A stretch of DNA of 64,000 nt from Methylococcaceae bacterium (GTDB lineage Bacteria > Pseudomonadota > Gammaproteobacteria > Methylococcales > Methylomonadaceae): contig JADKAL010000003.1 in NCBI GenBank assembly GCA_016715325.1, positions 248,001 through 312,000 of the forward strand, given 5' to 3'. The notes below the pieces were generated by a model. The model was not told the DNA's origin. It made no database searches and was given only the letters and a program-made list of their open reading frames with translations. A program made the position numbers and the translations under genes. Below are positions 52,166-62,374 of the stretch, in pieces; position 1 is the stretch's first letter; every line of letters starts with the position of its first letter.

Positions 52166-53827
52166 ATGTCAGAACAACAAAACAATATTCTTCTCGGTTA
52201 TTTAACCGAAGTTCGCGGCGATGGGATGAAGGCGCGCATTGCGGAAGCGCATTCGAACGAAATGCCGATAATCAATATTGATGGCGAGGAGATGCTGGCA
52301 GGACAGATAGGTTCATATATTGTCATTAGACAAAGACACATCAATGTGCTCGCCTTGATTTTTAAAACGTGGGGCGAGGATCGTTTCGACAGCAGCGATA
52401 ACCGCAAAACCGACCGCTTTATTGCGTTGATTCCAGTGGGAGAAATTCAGGAAAACGGCACTTTTATGCGCGGCGTTCGACATTATCCGACGCCGGGTGC
52501 AAAAGTTTATGCGGTCGGGTTAACGGAAATTAACGCCATTTTTTCTAAATTTCGCGATTACAATTTCTTTATCGGGCAATTAGCTTCGCATAAGGATTAT
52601 CATCTAAGCCTCGATCCGAGGGCCTTGTTCGGACGCCATTTTGCAATTGTCGGACAATCCGGCGCCGGTAAATCTTGGACCGTCACCAGCCTTATTCAGA
52701 ACACGATTAAAGCGATGCCGAAAGCGCACATTATTATGTTGGATTTACACGGCGAATATTGTTGGAAAGATAAATTAGGCAATATCCAATCGGCTTTCCC
52801 GGATGAAATGGTGCAATATGTCGATGCGTTAGAAATGGAAATGCCTTATTGGATGATGACTTATGCGGAGCTGGTCGATTTATTTATCGACCGGTCGGAT
52901 AAGGGGGCGACGTTGCAGATGTCGTTCATGCGGGAAATTTTGCAGCAATTGAAGCGAAAAGAAGCCAAACAAATCGGCTTGGCATCGGTTTCTATCGATA
53001 CTCCGATTTATTTTTCGTTGGCGGAATTGTACATGCAATTCAAGAATGCTAACGAAGAGAGAAAAGATTTCGGTAAAGTGCAGGGCGCTCTTTTCGGTCA
53101 ATTCGACGAGTTTTTGATCAGAATGCAAAGCCGTTTCAACGATGTCCGCTACGACTTCTTGCTTAAACCCAAAATCCGTAATAACTCCGCCAGCATGGCC
53201 GATTTGCTTAGGCAATTTATCGGCTTAGGAGAGAAAAAAGCCAATATTACCGTCATCGATTTAAGCTCCGTTCCCACCGATGTGAGACCCGCCGTGTCTG
53301 CGCAGGTCGGCAGATTAGCGTATGAATTCAATTATTGGAATCCGAGACGGCGCGATTTCCCCATTACCTTGATTTGCGAAGAAGCGCACGCTTACATACC
53401 GAGGGAAAAAGGCGGTCAGTTCGACGGCACAAAAAAAATGATGGAGCGTATCGCCAAAGAAGGCCGGAAATACGGGGTGTCGATCGGCGTTGTCAGTCAG
53501 CGTCCGACCGAATTATCGGAAACCATGCTGGCGCAATGCAGTTCGTTTATTTGTTTACGGACGAGCAATCCGGACGACCAAGCGTACATCAAAGGTTTGG
53601 TGCCTGAAGCGGAAGGCGATCTAACCGATATTCTATCTTCATTAGGCCGAGGCGAAGCCTTGGTATTGGGCGAAGCCGCACCGCTGCCAACCCGTGTACA
53701 AATTTACCGGCCTAATCCGGAACCTAAAAGTAACGATGTCGATTATTTTGCCAGCTGGCGAATCGGTCCCGATGATTTGAATGTCGAGGAAATCGTTAAT
53801 CTATGGCGTACTCAAACAAGAAAATGA
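52166..53827 (+). CDS. HerA-like ATPase (DUF87)
   Basis: 553 aa RecA-like/FtsK-HerA ATPase, a hexameric DNA translocase family. An N-terminal beta-barrel (HAS-barrel; LGYLTEVRGDGMKARIAE, IGSYIVIRQRHI) is followed by the motor: Walker A GQSGAGKSWTV (near residue 168), Walker B ITLICEEAHAY (near 405) and KEGRKYGVSIGVVSQRP, a HerA-family signature before the arginine finger region. In archaea and some bacteria HerA works with the nuclease NurA in end resection. No nurA-like gene lies nearby, so the role is open: DNA processing, defence or chromosome handling are all possible. Confidence 0.85.
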   Translation: MSEQQNNILLGYLTEVRGDGMKARIAEAHSNEMPIINIDGEEMLAGQIGSYIVIRQRHINVLALIFKTWGEDRFDSSDNRKTDRFIALIPVGEIQENGTFMRGVRHYPTPGAKVYAVGLTEINAIFSKFRDYNFFIGQLASHKDYHLSLDPRALFGRHFAIVGQSGAGKSWTVTSLIQNTIKAMPKAHIIMLDLHGEYCWKDKLGNIQSAFPDEMVQYVDALEMEMPYWMMTYAELVDLFIDRSDKGATLQMSFMREILQQLKRKEAKQIGLASVSIDTPIYFSLAELYMQFKNANEERKDFGKVQGALFGQFDEFLIRMQSRFNDVRYDFLLKPKIRNNSASMADLLRQFIGLGEKKANITVIDLSSVPTDVRPAVSAQVGRLAYEFNYWNPRRRDFPITLICEEAHAYIPREKGGQFDGTKKMMERIAKEGRKYGVSIGVVSQRPTELSETMLAQCSSFICLRTSNPDDQAYIKGLVPEAEGDLTDILSSLGRGEALVLGEAAPLPTRVQIYRPNPEPKSNDVDYFASWRIGPDDLNVEEIVNLWRTQTRK

Positions 53828-53909
53828 TTTTTATCATCAACTTGACCTTTGCAAGATGAGAGGCATGATTTAGCAAAAGAAAACAAATTAAGGATTCCGG
53901 GCGATAACA

Positions 53910-55244
53910 ATGCAAGAACACTCAAAGTCAGTTACGCCCGCGTTTGAATTTGCCATTAGCAATAAAAGTCTCATCTATCTAACCTTTCCGGCAGCCTTGT
54001 CGGCCATGCTCAACAACGCCTATCGGGTCATCGATCAATATGCGGTGCAATGGCTGGGTGTTGATGCGCAAGCGGCTATTGCATCGTGTACTTTCGTACT
54101 GATTGCTTTTTTTGCCGGATACACCATTTTTGCATCGGGCGCTATTTCGTTAGTTTCGCGCGCCGTCGGCAGCGGTAATATTCAAGAACAACGCCGCCTG
54201 ATTGGGAGTGCTTTAACCTCTGCTACCCTTGCTGGGTTGATTATCTTATGTGTTAGCGGCCTAGTAGCGCCGTGGACGGTTCTTAGTTTAGGGCTTCAAG
54301 GTGATCTTGCGATGCAAGCGGAAACTTACTTACGCTGGCATGCGGTTTTCTGTTTACCGCAAGCGATCATGCCGACATTAGACGCTATCTTTATCGCGTA
54401 CGGACGAACTCAAACAGTATTGGTGTTACAAATCACGGCATCGGTACTTAATATATTGCTTAATCCGCTGTGTATATATGTATTGGATTTAGGTATCGGC
54501 GGTTCTGCAATGGCAACCGGAATAAGCGAAGCTGTCGCCGTCTTTATTGGATTCATTCTGCTATCTCGAACGGGAGGTTTCGATCGTAAGGCATTTCGAT
54601 TAAATAGTCATGCGTTACGAATCGTTAAAATCGGACTACCCATGTGTTGGGGTACCTTAGTTTTCGCCGGTGTCTACTGGGCGCTATTGAGATGGGTGAT
54701 TTCGCCGTTGGGTCCGGTTGTGAATGCCGCGTTAGGTATCGGTTTTTCTGTATTGGAAGGATTTACCTGGCCGGTATTTTGGGGCTTTTCGATGGGCATC
54801 GCCAGTCTAGTCGGTCGAAGTTTAGGTGCAGGAAAACCGGAATATGCGAAACAAGCCATTAAGTTGGCAATACGCTTAGTGACGATTTTCGGACTTTTGG
54901 CTTCCTCCGTATTCTGGTGGGGAGGCCGGTTTTTATCTGGAATATTTACGAACGATGCCCAAGTATTGCAGCAAGCGATTCTTTATGCGCAAGTGTTGGC
55001 GTTCTCTCAATTATTCGTGGCTTACGAGGCCTTAGCCGAAGGCATCTTGAGCGGTGCCGGTAAAACTAAAGCTATTTTTTATTGGTCGGCGCCGTTGAAT
55101 ATTTTGCGAATTCCCTTTTGTTGGTTGTTTGCTATTTATTACGGTTACGGCGCGGCAGGCGTTTGGTGGGTAATTAATGTTTCGACTCTTCTTAAAACGT
55201 CCGGCAAGTGGGCGACGGTGTTAAGCGGGCGATGGCAAAAATAA
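53910..55244 (+). CDS. MATE-family efflux transporter
   Basis: 444 aa inner-membrane transporter with twelve hydrophobic segments in two similar halves. N-terminal motif LTFPAALSAMLNNAYRVIDQYAVQWLG is typical of the MATE family, and the second half has IGLPMCWGTLVFAGVYWALL and ASLVGRSLGAGKPEYAKQA. These exporters use Na+ or H+ gradients for cationic drugs and metabolites; the substrate is unknown. It stands alone between herA-like and prfC. The 55245-55456 stretch holds no other gene. Confidence 0.88.
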   Translation: MQEHSKSVTPAFEFAISNKSLIYLTFPAALSAMLNNAYRVIDQYAVQWLGVDAQAAIASCTFVLIAFFAGYTIFASGAISLVSRAVGSGNIQEQRRLIGSALTSATLAGLIILCVSGLVAPWTVLSLGLQGDLAMQAETYLRWHAVFCLPQAIMPTLDAIFIAYGRTQTVLVLQITASVLNILLNPLCIYVLDLGIGGSAMATGISEAVAVFIGFILLSRTGGFDRKAFRLNSHALRIVKIGLPMCWGTLVFAGVYWALLRWVISPLGPVVNAALGIGFSVLEGFTWPVFWGFSMGIASLVGRSLGAGKPEYAKQAIKLAIRLVTIFGLLASSVFWWGGRFLSGIFTNDAQVLQQAILYAQVLAFSQLFVAYEALAEGILSGAGKTKAIFYWSAPLNILRIPFCWLFAIYYGYGAAGVWWVINVSTLLKTSGKWATVLSGRWQK

Positions 55245-55456
55245 AATGTCGGCAAAAAATAGCAACTTTACGGATCTATAAGGATAAATTTCCTTAAATT
55301 TATTAAATTCGGTAAAATTACGGGTTTTGATTTTGGTTCCTAAGGTTAGTCGGGCTATATCGTTCGGCTGCGTATTAGTTAGAAAATAACTTGCCACCGA
55401 TTGTGAACTCATTTCCGATATGTACAAAGTGGTCATGTGCATATTTAAATAATTTT

Positions 55457-57043
55457 ATGTCAATAACAGAAATAACTTCAGAAACTTTACGCAGGCGAAC
55501 CTTCGCTATTATTTCCCATCCCGATGCCGGAAAAACCACCATCACCGAAAAATTATTGTTATTCGGCGGCGCAATACAGCTTGCCGGATCGGTAAAAGGT
55601 CGGAAAGCGGCGCGCCATGCGACCTCGGACTGGATGGAAATGGAAAAAGAGCGGGGTATTTCGGTCACAACCTCGGTTATGCAATTCGAGCATAAAGACT
55701 GTATTATCAACTTGCTCGATACGCCCGGTCACGAAGATTTTTCAGAAGATACCTACCGTACTTTAACCGCGGTCGATTCTGCTTTGATGGTTATCGACGT
55801 CGCCAAAGGTGTCGAAGAGCGGACGATTAATCTGATGGAGGTCTGCCGGTTGCGGACAACGCCGATTTTGACGTTTATCAATAAACTCGACCGGGAAGGA
55901 AAAGAACCGATTGAGTTAATGGACGAAGTCGAAAGCGTACTCAACATCAAATGCGCGCCGATGACATGGCCCATCGGTATGGGTAAGCGATTTAAAGGCG
56001 TCTATCATTTGTATAAAAATGAAATACATTTATTCAGCGCGCAACACGGCGGACGGATAGCGGCGGCTGAAGTAATAAAAGGTCTGAATAACCCGAAGCT
56101 GGATGAATTGTTAAAAGATCAAGCCGATGAGCTTCGAGATGAAATCGACTTAGTTAAAGGCGCCAGTCATGAATTCGATCTGGATGAATATTTGGCCGGA
56201 AAGTTAACGCCCGTATTCTTCGGGTCGGCCATCAATAATTTCGGGGTGTTGGAATTATTAGATGCTTTCGCCGAATTTGCACCTTCGCCTAGACCGAGAC
56301 CGTCCGAACAACGGACAGTCGATCCGGTTGAGGACAAATTTACCGGCTTCGTATTTAAAGTTCAGGCTAATATGGATCCGGCGCATCGCGACCGAGTGGC
56401 GTTTTTAAGGGTTTGTTCGGGCAAGTTCGACAAGGGGATGAAACTGTATCATGTCCGGTTGGGCAAGCAAGTTCAGGTTGCAAATGCATTGACATTTCAG
56501 GCCGATACCCGGAAGAATGTCGAAGAAGCGTTTCCCGGAGACATCATCGGTTTGCACAATCACGGTACCATTCAAGTCGGCGATACCTTTTCCCAAGGTG
56601 AAACATTGAAATACGGCGGGATTCCTTATTTTGCACCGGAATTATTCAGGCGAGTCATATTGAAAGATCCGCTTCGAGCCAAAGCTTTACAAAAAGGCTT
56701 GGTGCAATTGACGGAAGAGGGCGCTACGCAGTTATTTAAACCTTTAAAAAATAACGATCTTATCCTCGGCGCTGTCGGTATCCTTCAATTCGATGTAACA
56801 GCTTATCGCCTGAAAGCGGAATACAGCGTTGAATGTGTCTATGACAATGCGCCGATTTCCACCGTGCGATGGGTCAGTTCGGATAAGCCCGCAAAATTCG
56901 AAGAGTTTAAAAAACGGGTATTTGAAAACCTTGCCGAAGACGGCGGCGGCTATTTGGTGTATCTTGCAAACAGCCGGGTTAACCTGCAATTGACAGAAGA
57001 AAGATGGCCGGATATTAAGTTTAGTGCGACGCGGGAATTGTAG
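55457..57043 (+). CDS. prfC: peptide chain release factor 3 (RF3)
   Basis: Translational GTPase that ejects RF1/RF2 from the ribosome after peptide release. I place the start at the ATG 55457, which gives [20 protein letters not shown] and 528 aa, as in E. coli (529); the frame is open 22 codons further up but that part is not conserved. Motifs: G1 [11 protein letters not shown]3-specific [26 protein letters not shown]3 [10 protein letters not shown]4 NKLDREGK. Domain II shows [21 protein letters not shown]. Monocistronic by appearance. Confidence 0.96.
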   Translation: MSITEITSETLRRRTFAIISHPDAGKTTITEKLLLFGGAIQLAGSVKGRKAARHATSDWMEMEKERGISVTTSVMQFEHKDCIINLLDTPGHEDFSEDTYRTLTAVDSALMVIDVAKGVEERTINLMEVCRLRTTPILTFINKLDREGKEPIELMDEVESVLNIKCAPMTWPIGMGKRFKGVYHLYKNEIHLFSAQHGGRIAAAEVIKGLNNPKLDELLKDQADELRDEIDLVKGASHEFDLDEYLAGKLTPVFFGSAINNFGVLELLDAFAEFAPSPRPRPSEQRTVDPVEDKFTGFVFKVQANMDPAHRDRVAFLRVCSGKFDKGMKLYHVRLGKQVQVANALTFQADTRKNVEEAFPGDIIGLHNHGTIQVGDTFSQGETLKYGGIPYFAPELFRRVILKDPLRAKALQKGLVQLTEEGATQLFKPLKNNDLILGAVGILQFDVTAYRLKAEYSVECVYDNAPISTVRWVSSDKPAKFEEFKKRVFENLAEDGGGYLVYLANSRVNLQLTEERWPDIKFSATREL

Positions 57044-57339
57044 ATATTTTTCTAATAAGGGCCATGTGCAATCGGCTTTTGACTCTTTGTTAGAATATTT
57101 CCGCTATGTTTCGGTGAAAAAGGCGAAGAATTAGATCTATCGATTTATTTAACAGCCGCGAGAGTTGGCGTTCGTCGCTTATATCTGTTTTAGAACGGCT
57201 GTGTCTCTTTAGATGAGTATTGGTTCATGCCGATTTATCTTTTATAATGAGCGTAACAACTTTATGATTCTCAAAGGTAAAATTTTGTGTGCCTTTGAAA
57301 ATAACTGGCTTCAATCACAACTTTCGAAAAATTAGCTTA

Positions 57340-58389
57340 ATGAAATCATACAAACAAGGGTTATTCGGCATCGCCTTTATCATGATAAGCAGCGGTGTTC
57401 ATTCGACGACTTATCAATTACCTGATACACCCGGAGATAATGTCGTTGAACAATTCCCTAACGGGGATGCGACAACGCTTATCGAACAGGACGAGACGCT
57501 GCTGGATGTGGCTTTGAGATATACATTGGGCCAAACTGAAATTATTAAGCTTAATCCTAAAATCGATCGTTGGCTGATCAAAAAGGGACAAGTGGTAAGA
57601 TTGCCTAATAGGCGCGTTTTACCCGATACGCCTCACGACGGTATAACGCTGAATATCTCCGAATTCCGCATGTATTATTATCCGCCCGGACGCAAAGGTG
57701 AGGTAATGTCTTTTGCTCATGGAATCGGCAGACAAGATTGGAAAACGCCTTTAGGAAGGACTACGGTTATTCGTAAGGTTAAAGATCCTGCTTGGCATCC
57801 GCCTGAGTCTATTCGTCGGGAACATGCGGCGAATGGCGATCCTTTGCCTGAGATTGTGCCTCCGGGCCCTCATAATCCGCTTGGAACCCGCGCACTTTAT
57901 CTCAACCTTCCCGGTGAATATCGCATTCACGGTACGGATGTCGACAAAATTTTCGGTATAGGTATGCAGATTACTCACGGTTGTGTTCGGATGTATCCTG
58001 AAGATGTGGAGACGTTGTACGATCAAGTTCCTCTCGGAACCCCCGTCTATTTAGTCAAGCAACCGATTAAAGTCGGCTGGTTGAATAACATGCTGTACGT
58101 TGAGGCGCATCCGGATTTGGAAGGAGAAGAGATGGGGCAAGAGCAACGCTATGCTGTAGCATTAAACTTGATCCAAAAAGCGACTGGTGAGGAAGCTCCT
58201 GAGTTCGATCAAAAAGCGCTGAATCAAGCATTGACTGATTTGGACGGCGAGCCGGTCGCTATTTACGAGCGTGTACCTATCCAAGAATCGCAGCCGGTAA
58301 TTCCGGAAGAAAACAACGTCCAAGAACAAGAGGTCAGCCCCTCTTCAAACGATAAAGGTTCTCCTGGCGGATACTATCACGGGACATAA
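57340..58389 (+). CDS. periplasmic L,D-transpeptidase (YkuD family)
   Basis: Forms or anchors 3-3 peptidoglycan crosslinks, or attaches lipoproteins. I use the ATG at 57340, which starts a signal peptide (MKSYKQGLFGIAFIMISSGVHS); the frame extends upstream to 57289. 349 aa. A LysM-like segment (YTLGQTEIIKLNPKIDRWLI, near residue 62) is followed by the YkuD domain (about 105-245) with catalytic box IHGTDVDKIFGIGMQITHGC and then VRMYPEDVE (Cys in HGCVR). The C-terminal tail is acidic and glutamine rich. The gap from prfC (57044-57339) shows no gene or clear regulatory site. A two-way terminator separates it from pnp. Confidence 0.88.
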   Translation: MKSYKQGLFGIAFIMISSGVHSTTYQLPDTPGDNVVEQFPNGDATTLIEQDETLLDVALRYTLGQTEIIKLNPKIDRWLIKKGQVVRLPNRRVLPDTPHDGITLNISEFRMYYYPPGRKGEVMSFAHGIGRQDWKTPLGRTTVIRKVKDPAWHPPESIRREHAANGDPLPEIVPPGPHNPLGTRALYLNLPGEYRIHGTDVDKIFGIGMQITHGCVRMYPEDVETLYDQVPLGTPVYLVKQPIKVGWLNNMLYVEAHPDLEGEEMGQEQRYAVALNLIQKATGEEAPEFDQKALNQALTDLDGEPVAIYERVPIQESQPVIPEENNVQEQEVSPSSNDKGSPGGYYHGT

Positions 58390-58436
58390 TCCCATAGTAA
58401 CGGTTTTTCTAACGCGCTTATTTTTTCTTTAATACT

Positions 58437-58462
58437 AAAAAAGGGCTTTTCAGCCCTTTTTT
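58437..58462. terminator. bidirectional terminator between the L,D-transpeptidase gene and pnp
   Basis: aaaaaagggctttt/cagcccttttttt: stem AAAAAGGGCT/AGCCCTTTTT with A and T runs on both sides serves both converging transcripts. Confidence 0.9.
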
Positions 58463-58484
58463 ATTCATACTTAAAAATTATAAA

Positions 58485-60566
58485 TTACTCGGCTTTTTGG
58501 GCTTCTTTCATGCTCAATCGAACACGGCCTTGGCGATCGATTTCTAATACTTTCACCTTGACGATATCGCCTTCGCTGAGTTTATCACTCACTTTATCGA
58601 CATGATCGTCGGATATTTGAGAGATATGAACCAAGCCGTCTTTTCCTGGCAGGATGGTAACAAATGCGCCGAAATCCATCAGTCTGGCGACTTTACCTTC
58701 GTAGATTTTACCGACTTCGACTTCATCGGTAATTTCTTCAATTAACCGGCGTGCTTCTTCACCTGCGGCTTTGTCGACGGATGCGATTTTCACGACACCG
58801 TCGTCGGTAAGATCAATGCTCGCTCCGGTTTGCTCGGTTATGCCGCGAATGGTTGCGCCGCCTTTGCCGATGACTTCCCGGATTTTGCTCGGATCGATCT
58901 TAAAGCTGATAATCCGTGGAGCGAAGTCCGACATTTGATCGCGGCTTTCCGCGAGTGCTTTATTCATTTCTCCGAGAATATGCAAACGACCGGTTTTAGC
59001 TTGCGCTAACGCCGTTTTCATAATTTCGGCAGTAATGCCGTCGATTTTGATGTCCATTTGTAACGCAGTGATTCCGTCGGCTGAACCAGCGACCTTAAAG
59101 TCCATGTCGCCTAAGTGATCTTCATCGCCCATGATGTCTGAAAGAACGGCGAATTTATCGCCTTCTTTGATAAGGCCCATCGCGATACCTGCAACCGGCG
59201 CTTTAATAGGAACGCCTGCATCCATTAATGCAAGACTGCTACCGCACACTGATGCCATGGAGCTTGAACCATTGGATTCTGTGATTTCCGAAACGACACG
59301 GAGTACATAAGGAAATTCTTCCATGTTGGGTAATACGGCTAATACACCGCGTTTAGCTAACCGTCCATGTCCTATTTCACGGCGTTTGGGCGATCCTACT
59401 TGACCGGTTTCCCCAACACTGTAAGGAGGGAAATTGTAATGCAACATGAAAGGTTCTTTGTATTCACCAGACAGGGCATCGATAATTTGTGCGTCTCGTT
59501 GTGTACCCAAAGTAGCGACGACTAACGCCTGTGTTTCACCGCGGGTAAATAATGCGGAACCATGTGTCCTCGGCAACACGCCTGTACGGATAGAAATCGG
59601 TCTGATTGAATCCAGTGAGCGACCATCAATACGCTTGCTATCGTTAAGAATGGCGCTACGGACGATTTTATATTCAAGATTTTCGATGATGCCGCGAATT
59701 GCATTTTCAGGATGATCTCCGGTCGCCGTTAATTTATCAACGACCGCATTTCTGATGGCTTTCAGTTTATCTTGTCTGATGAGTTTCTCAGGAATTTGGT
59801 ATGCCGCTTTTATATCGGCTTCAGCGTGATTGACAATCAAGCTTTCTAGTTCTGCATTTGTGTCTTGCGCGCTCCATTCTACCTTACCCATGCTGGCGGC
59901 TTCGGCGAATTCATTGATTGCATTGATTGCAGCCTGCATATGTTCGTGACCGAATAAAACAGATCCCAGCATGATTTCTTCGGACAATCCCGCCGCTTCG
60001 GATTCAACCATTAAAACGGCTTTGGCTGTACCGGCAACGACTAGATTTAATTGCGATTCCTTAAGTTCGGAAGGGGAGGGGTTTAATATATATTCTCCAT
60101 CCTTGTAGCCTACGCAAGCGGCGCCAACGGGGCCATTAAAAGGTAATCCGGAAACAGATAATGCAGCAGACGCTCCTAATAAAGCAGGAACTTCGGTATC
60201 AACATCAGGATTCAGTGATACAACCGTTGCGACAATTTGTATTTCGTTGGTATAGCCTTCAGGAAAAAGCGGCCGTATGGGACGGTCGATCAGCCGGGAA
60301 ATTAATGTTTCCTGCTCGCTGGGTCGGCCTTCTCGTTTAAAGAAACCGCCTGGAATTTTGCCGGCGGCATAGGCTTTTTCCATGTAATTGACGGTAAGCG
60401 GAAAAAAATCGCCGCCGCTAGGCTCTTTTTTGCCGACGACAGTTACTAATAGCGTTGTGCCTTCGACATCGATAATCACGGCGCCGTCGGCTTGACGCGC
60501 TATTTCCCCGGTTGTTAGGGTGACAGTACGGTTGCCGTATTGAAATTGTTTCCTGACTGGATTCAC
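58485..60566 (-). CDS. pnp: polyribonucleotide nucleotidyltransferase (PNPase)
   Basis: 3'-5' phosphorolytic exoribonuclease of the RNA degradosome. 693 aa. Two RNase PH domains are visible: the first begins [21 protein letters not shown] and carries [22 protein letters not shown] (near residue 78). The second contains [22 protein letters not shown] (near 375) and [17 protein letters not shown]. The KH domain has [15 protein letters not shown] (near 560) and S1 follows ([19 protein letters not shown], near 617). It follows rpsO on the same strand, and the gap contains a strong hairpin. Confidence 0.97.
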   Translation of the reverse strand: MNPVRKQFQYGNRTVTLTTGEIARQADGAVIIDVEGTTLLVTVVGKKEPSGGDFFPLTVNYMEKAYAAGKIPGGFFKREGRPSEQETLISRLIDRPIRPLFPEGYTNEIQIVATVVSLNPDVDTEVPALLGASAALSVSGLPFNGPVGAACVGYKDGEYILNPSPSELKESQLNLVVAGTAKAVLMVESEAAGLSEEIMLGSVLFGHEHMQAAINAINEFAEAASMGKVEWSAQDTNAELESLIVNHAEADIKAAYQIPEKLIRQDKLKAIRNAVVDKLTATGDHPENAIRGIIENLEYKIVRSAILNDSKRIDGRSLDSIRPISIRTGVLPRTHGSALFTRGETQALVVATLGTQRDAQIIDALSGEYKEPFMLHYNFPPYSVGETGQVGSPKRREIGHGRLAKRGVLAVLPNMEEFPYVLRVVSEITESNGSSSMASVCGSSLALMDAGVPIKAPVAGIAMGLIKEGDKFAVLSDIMGDEDHLGDMDFKVAGSADGITALQMDIKIDGITAEIMKTALAQAKTGRLHILGEMNKALAESRDQMSDFAPRIISFKIDPSKIREVIGKGGATIRGITEQTGASIDLTDDGVVKIASVDKAAGEEARRLIEEITDEVEVGKIYEGKVARLMDFGAFVTILPGKDGLVHISQISDDHVDKVSDKLSEGDIVKVKVLEIDRQGRVRLSMKEAQKAE

Positions 60567-60626
60567 TATAAGGTTCCTTATGTGTTAAAGAATGAATTAA
60601 GGGGGTTCACTACAAAAAAGTGAATC

Positions 60627-60665
60627 GGAAACGGCTATCGATTTTTTATCTCGCATAGCCGTTCC
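60627..60665 (-). promoter_or_regulatory. hairpin in the rpsO-pnp gap (RNase III-type processing site)
   Basis: Stem ggaaacggctat (60627-60638) with atagccgttcc (60655-60665) and a loop of about 16 bases. It begins 10 bp after the rpsO stop on the minus strand. In E. coli PNPase autoregulates its mRNA through RNase III cleavage of a hairpin at this position. A partial T run (tttttt within the loop and near 60620) makes a weak terminator role also possible. Confidence 0.6.
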
Positions 60666-60674
60666 AGGCTGGGT

Positions 60675-60944
60675 TTATTTACGTAAACCGAGGCGGTCAA
60701 TCAAGGAGCGATAACGTGTAATGTCTTTATTTTTAAGGTAATCCAACAATTTTCGACGTTGGTTTACCATGCGTAAAAGTCCACGGCGGGAATGGTTATC
60801 TTGTTTGTGTTCAGCAAAGTGAGGTGTTAAATGCAAGATATGAGCTGTTAATAATGCAACTTGCACTTCAGGTGAGCCGGTATCTGTTTCTGACAAACGA
60901 TATTGTTCAACAACAGCTTTCTTTTGTTCTGCAGTAAATGCCAT
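60675..60944 (-). CDS. rpsO: 30S ribosomal protein S15
   Basis: Primary 16S rRNA-binding protein of the small subunit platform. 89 aa from the ATG at 60944; the longer frame upstream is not conserved. Conserved features: [39 protein letters not shown] and [12 protein letters not shown]. It lies between truB and pnp, the standard order. Confidence 0.98.
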   Translation of the reverse strand: MAFTAEQKKAVVEQYRLSETDTGSPEVQVALLTAHILHLTPHFAEHKQDNHSRRGLLRMVNQRRKLLDYLKNKDITRYRSLIDRLGLRK

Positions 60945-61073
60945 GGAATTAATCCCTATTTTAAGATTTAAAAATGACTCGTAATAAAATATTCGAGCCG
61001 GTAACAAAACCCGATTCCACGATAGGGTGTAGAACAGGATTTGAAATTTGTGGTTCGCTGTTAAAGCTTGAAC

Positions 61074-61988
61074 CTAGGTATTCAGGTTAAATAATTTTTT
61101 CGGCGCTAGTTTACCATCCAAGCGCATTTCTCCCAACCCTAAAAACTCGTTCTCATGATACATTCGCACTGATCCGTATAGCGCTTTCTCAATGTTTAAT
61201 TCAAGGTTGAGTGTTTGTCCGTATCGGATGTTAACGGTTTGTTGGTTATTCAATTGAATTGCCGGTAAAGTTTGCAGAGGTGTGTCTACAGCAATAAGCC
61301 TTGATATGAGGCTTTGCTCGTCCAAATTTTCTAGCTGCGTTATCGTTATTGCCTGGTCGATAGAAAACTGACCGACTTGCGTTCTTCGTAGCGCCTTGAC
61401 TGTTGCGCCACAACCCAGTTCTTGACCGATGTCCTCAGCAAGTGTGCGGATATAGGTGCCTTTAGAGCAATAGACATCGAGTTCTAAAATATCATTCTGG
61501 TAGCTAAGTAGCGTTAATTCAAAAATCGTAATATGTCTGGCTTTTCTTTCGACTGTTATACCGTTCCTGGCCAATTCATAGAGCTTTTTGCCGTCTTGCT
61601 TTAGTGCGGAATACATCGGTGGTATCTGGTCTTGTGGACCAGTGAATTTTTCCAGGATAACTTTTAAGGTTTGTATTGAAACTTCAGGTACCGGTTTTGA
61701 TTCAATAATATTGCCTTCGAGATCGCCGGTATCCGTTTTGATGCCAAGCTGGACTTGTACTTGGTAACGTTTATTGTCATCCAATAACATGCCCGATATT
61801 TTGGTGGCCGCGCCGAAACAAACAGGCAATAAACCGGTAGCCAAAGGGTCGAGGCTTCCGGTGTGACCGGCTTTATTGGCTTGATATAAGCGCTTTGCTT
61901 CTTGTAATGCCCGGTTTGAGGAGATTCCCAAACGTTTATCCAGAAGCAGTATTCCATGTATATCTTTCCATGAACGACGGCTTGTCAT
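61074..61988 (-). CDS. truB: tRNA pseudouridine(55) synthase TruB
   Basis: Makes pseudouridine at U55 in the T-loop of all tRNAs. 304 aa. The N-terminal motif GILLLDKRLGISSNRALQ is followed by the catalytic region KAGHTGSLDPLATGLLPVCFG with the essential Asp (near residue 47). The thumb and RxQxG region QIPPMYSALKQDGKKLYELAR and the TYIRTLAEDIGQ motif are intact. A PUA-type tail follows (VNIRYGQTL...). The start overlaps the rbfA stop by 4 bp. Confidence 0.97.
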   Translation of the reverse strand: MTSRRSWKDIHGILLLDKRLGISSNRALQEAKRLYQANKAGHTGSLDPLATGLLPVCFGAATKISGMLLDDNKRYQVQVQLGIKTDTGDLEGNIIESKPVPEVSIQTLKVILEKFTGPQDQIPPMYSALKQDGKKLYELARNGITVERKARHITIFELTLLSYQNDILELDVYCSKGTYIRTLAEDIGQELGCGATVKALRRTQVGQFSIDQAITITQLENLDEQSLISRLIAVDTPLQTLPAIQLNNQQTVNIRYGQTLNLELNIEKALYGSVRMYHENEFLGLGEMRLDGKLAPKKLFNLNT

Positions 61989-62371
61989 GGGGTCTCGTCC
62001 GTTTTTCCTATTTCTTGGTCTTCCGGCTTCAAATCGCTTAACAATTCGGCAACTCGCATTCCGGTATCGAATGAATCGTCATAGTAAAATTTGAGTTCCG
62101 AAATATGCCTTAACTGCATTTTTTTTGCTAAATGGTGACGGATCATTGGCGCTAATTCATTTAGCCATTTGATATGGTTCTTCTTACCCTGATCCGTCTC
62201 ATTGAGTACGGTAAAATAAATTTTAGCCGAGGCGAGATCTTTACTCAGCACAACTTCATTAATGGTTATAAAGCCGAGCCGTGAGTCGTCGATTTCGCGC
62301 TGCAGAATGAGAGCGAGCTCTTTCTGCATTTGTGAAGCAACACGGCTGCTTCGGCCGAATTCTTTAGGCAT
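61985..62371 (-). CDS. rbfA: ribosome-binding factor A
   Basis: KH-fold protein needed for late 16S rRNA maturation and cold growth. 128 aa, typical. Visible: RVASQMQKELALILQREIDD, GFITINEVVLSKDLASAKIY and MRHISELKFYYDDSFDTGM, the conserved C-terminal motif. It starts 3 bp after the infB stop and overlaps truB by 4 bp. Confidence 0.97.
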   Translation of the reverse strand: MPKEFGRSSRVASQMQKELALILQREIDDSRLGFITINEVVLSKDLASAKIYFTVLNETDQGKKNHIKWLNELAPMIRHHLAKKMQLRHISELKFYYDDSFDTGMRVAELLSDLKPEDQEIGKTDETP

Positions 62372-62374
62372 GAT

